64,000 bases of DNA. Source: Costus lasius (taxonomy: Eukaryota > Streptophyta > Magnoliopsida > Zingiberales > Costaceae). Numbering within the stretch: position 1 is the first letter of the stretch; every line of letters starts with the position of its first letter. Below, in pieces: positions 9,506 to 21,900 of the stretch. The notes below the pieces were generated by a model. That model did no database searches and was not told the origin of the DNA. It saw nothing but the letters and a program-made list of their open reading frames with translations. Location of the stretch: assembly GCA_027563935.2 (NCBI GenBank), contig CM050450.1, positions 13,251,957-13,315,956 on the forward strand, read 5' to 3'. A program made the position numbers and the translations under genes.

Positions 9506-11116
9506 ATGGAGAACGCCGAGAATCATCTCATGCAGCAGTTGCAGATGAATTCGATGCTGTTCCTCTCAAAGCAGCAGCAGAGCGCCGGGCCGTACGGCGG
9601 CAATCGCCCCGGCGTCCCTCCGGCCTCGCCCCACTCCAGCCTCATACCGCCTCCGAAGCAGCAGATTCCACCCGCCGGCCTCCTTCACTCCCGCTCCCAA
9701 CCGGCCTTGTTCTCCCTCGACTCCCCGGCGCCCCTCTCTCCGCCCACCACCTACCTCTCCGACTCCGACTCCGTCTCCGTGGATGACCACGAAGCGTCCG
9801 CCTCCAGCTCCACGTCACTGCTGCCCAAGAACCCCACCGCCGCAGTCGCCACGGCTGGAGACAGTCTCCCCACTCGCAAGGTTCACCGTCGCTGGCAGAG
9901 CGACGTCCCGTTTGCCTTTCTCCCGCCGTCACTTTCCTTCCAGGCAACTGCTGCTCCCCTCACCGCGGGGTTCCTTGACTCTGCCAAACTCTCAGCGGCG
10001 GGAGTGAAGGCAGAGGGTGTATGGGAGCGCGGCCTGGACGCCGATGGCCCCGGCGATGACTTGCTCAACGCTTACATGAATCTGCAAGGACTTGACACGC
10101 TGACTTCCTCCGAGGAAAACCACGAGAACGAATCCGTCAGCAACGGGAAAGGAGATGCCGGTGGGTTGTGCTCCATTGACAAGCCGAAAAAGGAAAAGGT
10201 GAAAGGAAGTGCTGCGCCCGATCCCTGTCGGGCAACGACGAATTCTAGGCATTGTAGAAGTCTTTCGATCGATAGTTTCATGGGCAACTTCAACTTTGAG
10301 GAGGCAACTGATCCATTACCTTCACCTGGACTGCGATTGGGGCAGAGCTCCAGAGTCAAGTCGTTGGACGGGGCTCCCAACACCTTCAGCTTGGAATTCG
10401 GCAGTGGCCACTTCACTGCTGCTGAGATGAAGAAAGTCATGGAGAATGAGAAGCTCGTTGAGATGGCAATGGCGGATCCTAAACGAGTCAAGAGGTTTGT
10501 TTGTGGATCTTTGTACTTAAAAAGAACTGTTCTGCTTAATTTTCTGACTGCTCTGAAAATGAAATGATCTGGCTTGAGCTCCGAAATCTCAGGATATTAG
10601 CCAACAGGCAATCAGCTGCGCGTTCAAAGGAGCGCAAGATGAGGCATATTGCGGAGTTAGAACATAAACTGCAGTCATTGCAGTCACAAACTTCCTCAAT
10701 GTCAGCTCAGCTGTCTTTGTTGCAGGTGAGTACTTAAGGTTTCTCATCCTCCATTCATTCATCAAGCAATGAAGGAAAAAAGATGCCCTTTTTCCGAGAT
10801 TAATTCTTCTTTTAACCTCCAGAGAAGCTCAGCTGGGCTTGCGAATCAAAACAATGAGTTGAAGTTCCGGCTTCAAGCTATGGAGCAGCAGGCTCAGCTG
10901 AAAGATGGTAAGAACTACTATTTATTCAATATTAAGTCAGACTGCATAACTAGTTATTTCAGTGACCTTAGTCATATTCCACTGAAATGTTCAGTCAAAT
11001 CCATCTGTAATTCTTCCATTCTCGCAGCTCTAAATGAGGCCTTGAATGCTGAAGTCCAACGTCTGAAACTTGCTGCCAATGCAATGGCTGCTTCTCATAA
11101 TTCAGACAACCTATAA
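9506..11116 (+). CDS. Group I bZIP transcription factor (VIP1/RF2a/bZIP29-like)
   Basis: Four exons: 9506-10494, 10593-10725, 10823-10907 and 11028-11116, giving 431 residues. The basic region (about 330-350) reads [18 protein letters not shown]. It has Lys where most bZIPs have Arg (SAARSKER), the hallmark of plant group I. A leucine zipper follows to about residue 400. The N-terminal half is Pro/Ser/Gln-rich. Two HxRxxS motifs, HRRWQS (about 127) and HCRSLS (about 248), match the phosphorylation and 14-3-3 sites known from VIP1. Family members move between cytoplasm and nucleus in osmotic or mechanical signalling and bind AGCTG-type sites. The start is the first ATG in frame; the frame is open slightly upstream but without ATG. 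Confidence 0.92.
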
Positions 11117-11569
11117 ATCAGCAGATATCAATCAATTAGCAGATGTTTCATCACCAAAAATGCCTGTCATCTACAGAAACAGCAGAATGATGTAGTAATG
11201 AATGGCTATGAATTATATGGAATGATGATATTTTGTTCCAAATATTTGGCATTGTTTGTTTTTCTTTTTTGAGATTGACCTATTTTCTTTTGAAAACAAA
11301 ATTCTTTGGGTAGTTTTTTGTGTATGAGTGTAAGCATTCATTATTTTTTTCAAAAAAAACATGATGGTTGAAGTATTTCTTAGATAAAAATCATGCTGAT
11401 GATTTGTTCTTCATAAACATTCAAATTAGGGAATATGATGATCCAATTTTAACATTAATTAACCTGCAGAAGATGGGAAAAAGAAGGCGAAGGGATGGAG
11501 AGCAAATAAATTGTTGCTTACTTGTATGGAAAGCTAAAGATGAAAAGAAGAATATATGGAAAAGAAGAA

Positions 11570-11572
<3 letters not shown>

Positions 11573-11642
<70 letters not shown>
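11573..11642. repeat. (TA)n microsatellite, about 34 units
   Basis: An uninterrupted TA run of about 70 bp lies some 460 bp downstream of the bZIP stop codon. It is probably length-variable and usable as a marker. It produces artificial Tyr-Ile frames on both strands. Confidence 0.95.
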
Positions 11643-11646
<4 letters not shown>

Positions 11647-12976
11647 ATTTTTCGAAGATAAAAAAGAATTTCCAATTTCGATCTCATCTGAGTTGAATGA
11701 AAACAAGAAAGTTAAGTAAATAAAAAAATGGCCTTAGATATTATATAAATTATATTTTTGATATTACAATTTTGTTTGCATGTATATTATCCGATGAGTA
11801 GTAAAAATGTAAATAAAAATAAAAATATCTTACCAAATTTAAATATAACATTTTAATTGACGTACAATTACAACTTTAGGATTTTAAAACTATCTAATTA
11901 ATTTTTAAAAAATAGTGAGAATAAATGTTCTCTTTATAAAATGAAATCCAATGAATAAATAATCCTCCCTCCTTTTTTTTCTTTACTTGCTCCCCTCTTT
12001 CTTTACTTTTACTATATTCTATGAGGAAAAAAAGGTCATTTCGTATACATATTTGTTTAAATCACAATGTAATTTACACTAATTGAATAGTTAGTTTAGG
12101 AATGCATATTTGTTTAAATTAAAATTTATTTTAATTGAATTAAGCTAATTACTGATATTGATTGCACAATTATTGTAATAAATATCAAGCATCTCATGCC
12201 AGGGCAACCATTCAAAAAAAGTCGATAGCTTTTTGCTTCATTGACTCTGCTCTTTAATAACACATGAAAGTCCATCCAATATCCATAGATGTCATAAAAA
12301 AAAAGTCAAAAGATTTCCGTTGGGTTCAACCGTCGACCGCCGACGCGCGGGACCGCGCCTCGTTGGTCTGGTGCGTCGACTATGGTGATGACATCGCATG
12401 AGCCTGCCACCTCAGCCACGCCAAACGCCACGTGACATTGTCGTTTACCTTCATATCCCAATAAAAAAGACCTACCCTTTCGTCTACCCGTTCGTGTGTC
12501 CCACCTGTGCAGTGACGGGTACGGAAGCAGTTGGTTACTGTGATTACCCAAAACCGTTTCCTATCTACCCGTCAAAGGTCCCTCTTCCCACGACCAGCTT
12601 AAATAAAGCGACTCAAAAGTACTACCAATTCATATAAGAAAAATCTCTAATTGGCTAATGTCTTTCGTTAGTTCGTCCCATCTGCGAGTTAAAATCGTGG
12701 TCTTTTTCTGGGTCAGCTAAAGCGTTCTCGAGGAGATCCTTGTAAAGGCAACAGCCTTGCTGTGCTCCGGCGAAGGAAGTTTCTTCATCTCGTGCAAAAC
12801 TTTCGGGTTCTTGATCAGAATTCGAAGCTCTTTAATCACCTCCGACTGCGCCTCTCTGGTTCCTTTTGCAGGAACCGCCCGATTGGATCGGTTTCTTCTC
12901 TTCATTTGGAGCGATTTTGCTTGTATACAAGGTTTCTTGCTGGAATCGGATATTTGGTTGATCGATTTGGTAATCA
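11643..12976. other. AT-rich spacer and TVP38 promoter/leader
   Basis: The region 11643-12290 is AT-rich with nothing I can name. From about 12300 the composition becomes GC-richer, and 12300-12976 probably holds the promoter and 5' leader of the next gene. No start site or defined element could be placed. Confidence 0.4.
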
Positions 12977-15900
12977 ATGACCTACAGTTCTCAAGACAAT
13001 GAGGGCATCGTGGTTATAGAAACGAAGCCCTGGGCTGGGATTGGGAATGGGGATTACCTGAGGTTGGGCGATGGTGAGCCCCCAAGGTCTACTGAGTCAT
13101 TGCCTCAATGCTCCCCCAGGAACTGGAATTCCCTTTGGTGGTGGGTCAAGGTGGTTCTCTTGGGTGTTTTCTTGTGTTCGGCCGCGGTGCCTATCGTCAT
13201 CTTCGCCGGTCCATGGATCATCAAAAAGGTCCCTCCTTGTTTTTTCTGTTTCTTTCTTGATAATTGGGTATATGTTTCTACTGCGTTTTTTGGAACTTGC
13301 TTTACTTAATTAATTAAAAATACGGTTTATCTTAATGAAAAATTTTGATGTGCAAAATTCCATAAATTCAGCTAAGATAATCTCTGTAGTATGATGCATA
13401 CGGTAACGATTCTTATAGTTGTTCGAGGATCAAAGGTAGAAGTTAGAACACTTCTTTTATGATTTCTAGCCACGGCCTTCTTACATACTTCGTTTGATAA
13501 CTTTAGGTTTTAAATATTTCTGTCTAAACGAAGCTGGTGATATGGCCATTGGCTTGACTAATTTTGTTTGTTTCTTTATCAAATTTGATGCCTTGCAAAA
13601 TAGGAAATGGAAACTTGACAAAATATTGTAAGTATATATCTGAATCATTTCTACTAAATCACAATAAGATCAGATTGTGGTTGCGGAAAACATTGGTGAG
13701 TTTATCATAGCAAGCTTGTTTGCAACAATACGCACAGCACCAGTCTTCTTTTCAGGTTACTTGAAATTGCTAATTGTTGACGAAATTATGCATTATTAAA
13801 AAAAAATCAAAATTTACTGAAACATCTTCTGTAGACTGCCAATGAATCGTCTTCAAATCAAAGGACAAGGAATCTAATGCACTAGACTGCCCTTTCTTTC
13901 TTAAATTTAAAATTGAATATAAAAAAATTATAAAATGGAGTTATATTATCATCACGTTTTAAGGATATGCATGACCAGTGACTTGGAAGATTATATCTTG
14001 AACGCCCAAAAATAGCTTAGCACCACTATTATCTAAATTTGATCAAAATAGGTCCATGCTTAAGCCAAACTAGTTTTGGGGCAAGTGGATAGGAGGAGCA
14101 TGGCTGATATGCATCGCAAATGTAGGGATCAGTGGCATGGGATCATGGCCCACGGTCCAGTGCCTTACATTTGAAGTTCAAAATATTGGATGTGGGATCA
14201 AAAGTCATATTAGGTTTGAACCATGACAATATTGGACATGGGGCTTCACTATTCTACTATTCTATCTTTCTCTTGGCTATCCTATTACTGAAAACTTATA
14301 AGGCGGTCTTGGCCACTAAAAACCTTTACCAAATTCCTTTATAAATTGACCCTCAGAGGTATATCCTTTCAGACACAAAGGATTCTCTTCCTATTATTCA
14401 AGCATGTTATGCCTTAAGTTAATCCAACTTACATCGTATGTAAACTAATATTTTAAACTCATATAATATAAAGAAATAATTTATTACTTCAAATAAACTC
14501 TTTACTCTTCTCACTTATCAGGCTCGTCTCAATTATCACCATAGTTCAAGATTAAAATTTTCATAGCATCTTGAAAAAGTAGGTTTGAGGTTTGAGTACA
14601 AATTCCTAGCAGGGAATATGAGGAATTCAAATGAAAGGCAATAAAGACATATAAATCATAATTGTGATGTATAAGTTTATAGTATTAGCAATACACAATT
14701 CATGCGGGAAGTCTATAGATAGAGTAATGAGAACCGACTTTTTACATTGCAGCAAATTACAAAGCCAAATAAGCAGATACTATATCACATCACATAATAT
14801 TCATATAGCTCATCACATCAATAATATCATAAATAATATAACGCATGCATAAGTACATGAATGCACCAGCACCACATTTAATTTTCTCAAATATTTGTTC
14901 TCAACTGCAAGATGGATTCCTTTCAACGTCAATTGACTCTCATGTCTAATAATCCATAATCCCTAATGGGCAATGTTTTTGCATTTATCATAGGTAACAC
15001 AAATAACATCACAGTTAAGCATATGTGCATATCCTCATTACAGAGTCTTACTGTATTATATAATATACTAATTATATGCATTGACAAATTCAAGAATTGA
15101 AATTGAATCAGAGCAACTATCTTGATGCAAAATGAGCTTGTATCTTGATCTTGATGTATACATTAAAGGTCAGATGAATTGATCTGCATATGGATTTCAA
15201 ATATCATAAGTCAATGTTACCTCAATGCACAACCTAATGAGCTCATCTTACAAGTAAATGCCCACCAAAACTGATATTTGAATAAATTTGGAAAAAAAAT
15301 GTAATTGATTGAGTAATTATTATTATTTCAAATAAGCTACTTGAACTAAATTATTTCTAATATGTTCAGATTATTTAACAAATCAGTATATAATCATATC
15401 GTTACTTTTGATTTCAAGTTAAATTAATTCTCAGGTTTTTTTAAACATAATTTATTTAAGTTAAATTAATTCTAAGGATATTAGTTAGTTCAACTAGGAA
15501 GGACTTCATTGATAACAAGGTCTTGGGTTTAAACCCCGCCTTCTTTACTTAGCCAGCCTATGCCAAAAAAAAATTTAATTTAGACTTTGTTTTTAATCAA
15601 ATTGTTAGACTTTTAGAGTAAAAGATAATATAATTGAACATAATCAGTTAAAAATGATCCTTCTCTAATTTATTGAATTTTTATGCTAGCATAATGTTAG
15701 TTATAATATTTTTTTCCCGAGTTACTATTAGTGAATATAATCTCATCACAACAATGGTAAGCTTTTGACTTGCACTATTTATTAAGTAGAAGATGATGCA
15801 CAAATTGTTCATTAAACTTTCCATCATGTCTAAACTATAAATTAATTAAAAGATTGCTGTTGGGAAACAACTTAATAATTTCCACTACCAGAAACTGGTT

Positions 15901-18900
15901 CAAAATAATCTTCATCCTAAGCCTGATTTAAGCTGTATAAATGAATGGTAACACAGGATGAATGTCGTAATCTTTGCATGCTATAACCCAACACCGTCTA
16001 ACGTAATACACACTTCTCTAATTAAATATGGCCATTAACAATAAAAATTCAGAATGAAATCTCCAAAATAGAATCTAAATTGTAATGGATAACTTATCGA
16101 GAAAGATGGCTTAGATCATTTATGGACTTAACAATGAATATGCATATGGTCAAGCATTTTTGATAATGCAACTGAAAGAGAATATGGAACTTGAAGGAAG
16201 CATCCATACCTTGACTGCTAGGGACGCGCCTCTCCATACTTGGACAGTGAACACGCCAATAAATGGAAAAAGGAAGGATGGAGACTAAATAAAGAGAGGG
16301 TATATGTCAATGCCAAATCATCCAAATTGATACAACATCTTTCGTTTTAATGATAATAGTTCCTTCATTATGGTGAAGAATTTGTTACGTTAGAGGGCTA
16401 GCTGTTTGTAGTTGTTTAAGTTCCGTAGCTACCTCTGTGAGATGTCACTCATCCAGTCAAAAGGCCTTTGACTGATTTCAACCCAGCCTTGGTTTTGCAG
16501 TCAAAGTATATTCTATTAACTAGCTAAGGCTATTTAAAGACATGCTGATAGAAGATATTATGCTCTGCACTATCTATCAAAAGTTTGTCACATAATGATA
16601 GGATGGCTATGTACTGAAGTGTGCTGAATTGCCACACAAATGGTGGAAGGTGGCAATAACAGGAGCATATGTTCCTTGGTAGAATGGTAGTGGTTGCTAA
16701 TGATGAGATTTGGAATTCTTGGGATTTGTCTTTAGAAATTGTAGATAACTAAGCATTAAGTATTGCGAGAAACATTTTTTTTTGCTTAGGTTAATTCGGT
16801 GATTGGAACTGACAGAAAGATCAAATTAATGAAGTTTTCCGAGACTGGTTTTCTGTTGTATTTGGAAAAATCACAGATTTATTTATAGTTTAAAATTGTT
16901 TATCAAATCACAGTAGCTTTATGTTCTGATTCTATAGTGGTATTTGTTTTTTTTTTTTTGAGGAAATGTGATACTGTCTTTTGTGATAGTCACATATTTG
17001 TGGCAGAGCTAGAACATTTGGTGCTTAGTTAAAGAATTAGAGGCCACTTCACGCCACAAGTCTTTGCCACATAGAAATATAAGGTGCATTTGGAAACCAA
17101 TTCCAGAATGTTGTTAACGTTGAGGCAAGATTTTGAATTTCGGTCGGTACGTATCGACACATGAAAATTTCGGTCCCAAATGTACCAACATAGCATGGTT
17201 CCGGATGTACCGACGTAGCATGGTACCATCCGGATTCTTCTTTAAAGTGTTTGGTGCACCTGTTAGAAAAACCAAAAAACTCACCAAAAACAATGTCTTC
17301 CAAATGCTACATACACAAATTTTTATATGTTTGTATTCTATTTGTGCTGAATTGTGCTGAATTGCCACACAAATGGTGGAAGGTGGCAATAACAGGAGCA
17401 TATGTTCCTTGGTAGAATGGTAGTGGTTGCTAATGATGAGATTTGGAATTCTTGGGATTTGTCTTTAGAAATTGTAGATAACTAAGCATTAAGTATTGCG
17501 AGAAACATTTTTTTTTTGCTTAGGTTAATTCAGTGATTGGAACTGACAGAAAGATCAAATTAATGAAGTTTTCCGAGACTGGTTTTCTGTTGTATTTGGA
17601 AAAATCACAGATTTATTTATAGTTTAAAATTGTTTATCAAATCACAGTAGCTTTATGTTCTGATTCTATAGTGGTATTTGTTTTTTTTTTTTTTTGAGGA
17701 AATGTGATACTGTCTTTTGTGATAGTCACATATTTGTGGCAGAGCTAGAACATTTGGTGCTTAGTTAAAGAATTAGAGGCCACTTCACGCCACAAGTCTT
17801 TGCCACATAGAAATATAAGGTGCATTTGGAAACCAATTCCAGAATGCTGTTAACGTTGAGGCAAGATTTTGAATTTTGGTCGGTAGGTATCGACACATGA
17901 AAATTTCGGTACCAAATGTACCAACATAGCATGGTTCCGGATGTACCGACGTAGCATGGTACCATCCGGATTCTTCTTTAAAGTGTTTGGTGCACCTGTT
18001 ATAAAAACCAAAAAACTCACCAAAAACAATGTCTTCCAAATGCTACATACACAAATTTTTATATGTTTGTATTCTATTTGTGCTTTGAGAATGTACTTTG
18101 GAAAAGCTAAGCAATATGGATACTCCCATACTCAGTTGATTCTAAATAGGAATTTTGCCAAAGGTATAACAGACTTGTAGTCCAAACACGAAATTGTTTG
18201 CTTCATCATCTAATTGGTCTTTAATTTCTTGTCAAGGAAAAAGACCTGTCTACTGTATCTTTCTTTCATTAAAAAGCTCTAGGCTACTGTACGCATCACA
18301 ATGTTGAAGAAATCTTAAAGAATATACCTTAGTTTGTGGCGGCAATGCATTTGTAACATATGCCCAATTTCAAGGCAACAATTTTGTTTCAATACGTGCA
18401 CTCATATATGTTTCTCTAATTTAAATAGAAGCAAGAATGATCTCACTGTGAGTCATAGATTTTGATTCCAATTTGAGCTTCTATTTCTCTAATTCTTTCC
18501 GTCATTGACAGACTGTATCCTTTTGGCAGGTGGTTGTGCCAATCTTGGACTGGGAGAGGGCAACATTCAGCAGAACGGTTCTTGGACTTCTCCTTTTTGC
18601 CTGTATTGCCTTGTTTCCAACAATGTTGCTACCTTCTTCACCTTTTATGTGGATAGCTGGGACGACTTTTGGCTATGGTTATGGCTTTCTGCTAATTCTG
18701 GCTGGGAGCAGTGTAGGCATGTCACTGCCTTTTTTTCTTGGGTCATTCTTTCGTCAAAATATAAATGTTAGTCTCTACTACAAGTTTCAGTTTTCTATCT
18801 ACTTGTGTTGCTTTAGACAATAAATTTGGTCCTTACTCTGCAGAGATGGTTGGAAAAGTGGCCCAAGAAAGCAGCCATTGTTAGATTAGCCGGTGAAGGG

Positions 18901-21900
18901 GATTGGTTTCATCAATTCCGAGCAGTTATTTTGCTCAGGATTTCACCGTTTCCTTATATCATATTTAACTATGCGGCTGTTGTGACCAACATAAAGTATG
19001 GCCCATATATATCAGGTTCTGTAGTTGGAACTATACATGATATCTTTATAACAATTTACAGGTTAGTATGAACGATGAACTTCATGTATTTAGAGTTTTT
19101 CTTTTTTTGAAAATCTATTCTAGTAGCCCTTCCTATCTGTGCTTTGAAGTATTGTTGCTGGCATCTATGTTGAATCAGATCATTTTTTCTAGTGGCGTCC
19201 TGTGTGGTTTCATTTATACCTGATTCATACACCTAGCATATTATACAATAGCACAGGCTTCGAGTTCTCCAGTTTACATTTTCATCTATGCATGATGTAG
19301 ATTTCTATGCTGATCTATCTGTATTTTTTGGTGAAGACAGTATTGTATGACCTGATCCATGCTATTGTCATCATATCATTTTAGTTAATTGCAAGCACTA
19401 AAGGCATACCGATGTCTGTGAGAAAGTCTAGGGCTCTGGGTCCTTATACTTCTATTTCCTTGTGTGAGAATTTTATCATGTCTAGGAATATGAAAAATAT
19501 GAAAGCAAAGTTATAAAAATTGATCCGGCTCAATTTGGTCCCAAAGTGGTGCCAATGCAATACCACGCTATGTCAACATGTTACATTACTGGACAAGAGA
19601 ATAGCTTCCCAGGCAGCATCAAAACTTGGCCAAGAAGCAATGTTTAAATTAGGATTTGGATCATTTTGGTCAAATAAAATTGAAATTAACCTATATTTGA
19701 ATGAAATAAATGAAAGATATGAAATTGCAATATCTTGTTACTAGGCTTTCTTTATTAAGATTACGAAGAGCCATTACTACATCCAAAATAAATGTCATTT
19801 TTCATCAAAGCTTTGCACATGGAACACTCAATTTCAGTTCACCTCATAATTTTGTAAAATCCATATTTGGAACTCCTCTTCAGGCATGTGGTATTGAGAT
19901 TTGAATTCCTACATTTGGCAAAGATGTTGTAGTGCATGATTTGTACTAGAAAAGCCAAAATAACAATGGGCACTATAACTGGTATGACCATAGTCATAGG
20001 CATTAGATATAGATAGACATAAAAGGAGTCATGGGATGTCTGTGAGTTAGTTTACAGACAGTCACAAGATGATTTTGATCCATAATTTGGATGCAAATAA
20101 TCATGGAATGCTTCTGATCCATAACTAGAGTGTGAAGGTGATATAGATCTATTGATTATAAACTAAGAGATTTGATTACATCTCATTGTTAGCATTATGT
20201 TGTTGTGTTGTATGGTCTTTGTTTGACTCCTCATATCATAAAGCCACTCCTCTAATGGTGCTTGATTTATAGGTCTTACTTTTATTAGCCATGATGATCC
20301 TTATGTATTTGGTATGACCATTGAGTATTGTAGGTCCATGACATGATGGTTTTTGAGTTGATAGTACATTTATCTATTATGGTATGACCATTGAGCATTT
20401 TAGGTCCATGACATGATGATTTTTGAGTTGATAGCACATTGATCTCCTCATTGTTTGCTCTATGTAGTTCTGCCATGGCGGGCTTTCACTTCAATAGAAG
20501 CTAAGGGTCACCTAAAGGGTTATGTTATATTAAATCTTCTTTCTCAACTACACAATAGATGCAACCTCTATATATATAGGTATTAAGTACAAAAATAATA
20601 ATATTTTAATTATTACTTATTATATGTAATGCTATTTTGAGTATTTTCAATATCAATAATTCTAACTAATATCAATTCTAACAATTTATATCTATTGTGG
20701 CATTACCATTGAGCATGGTAGGTCCATGTCCATGACATGATGGTTTGTTGAGTCGATAGTACATTAGTCTCCTCTTTCCTCTATGTAGTTCCACCACGGC
20801 GAGGTAGTCTTGTCATCTCTGGTTTCCACTTCAATAGAAGCTAAGGGTCAGGGCAATGCATTAGAGGGAAGATGGTCTTATTATTTGAGGCTTCCTCTTC
20901 AATAGAAGCTAAGGGTTTACCTAAAGCTTCATTCTTTTGTCTTGCGCAGTAAGGTTGTTATGATAACCTTTCATGATCAACCTAGCTAACTTGGTTGCCC
21001 CAATTTGCTTTATACCAACCTTCACTTGGATTGACAATGTGAACAAGACACTTTGGAAGATTTTTGTTGTGACTAAGAATTACAACGATTTAATTTCTTG
21101 CTTTGTAGTCTATCTAGTAGCTATGTTGGCTGCTCAGAAATACTTGCTAACCTTTCAATTTGCTAGGAAAGATATTGAGTAATCCATAATGTGTACTAAG
21201 CTTGGTACGCACCAGTCAAACCATGAACTGAAATATGTGCCACATGTTTATCGACTTGCACAATATATTAACCAAAATAATTATAATAACTATATGAGTC
21301 TATCATGCTAAGTATCAATATGTACTAGTCTAAGCAAGATGGTACATTGGCTGAAACCATTATTTTAAACCATGATTGTGAGGAACACAATGGATCTCCT
21401 AGCTTATATATGTTTGGATCTTCATTGACTAAAGGTGACCTTTGCATATGGTCTTCCTTGTGCTTGACAAACAATGAATCAAAAATATCGACAACTTTCT
21501 TCTACTCTCACTCATCTTGTATAATTATTACTTTAAGTGCATGTTATATTGCACATAAACTTAGCTTCTTATGTTGATGGTACGGGAGCATATTTGTGAA
21601 CTTCTATGCGAATTAATGCAGATGTGAAAGAGTTACTCTTGCAACCATTTGACAATGCATATGCTAGGATTTACATAATAATTTTGCAAAAGCTTGGGGG
21701 TCTTATGCCAAATTACAACCACCACTCCATTGAAAATTTAAAATAAATTAGAATATTCCATAATATTGCTAAGAACATGTTATTCTTTTTCCCATTATGC
21801 GTTCGCAACTTCATCTTCAATCCATGTGCAGTATCACATTATATAGTACATAACTAGGTCTTGTCTTCTACCAAAGTTTTACAATATTGATATGTTGGAT

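Noticed and set aside
11421..11719. Frames encoding long Tyr-Ile repeats
   Set aside because: These are translations of the TA microsatellite, open on both strands.
20973..21577. Two frames of about 70 codons in TVP38 intron 3
   Set aside because: No motif and no splice continuity with the VTT exons. AT-rich chance frames.
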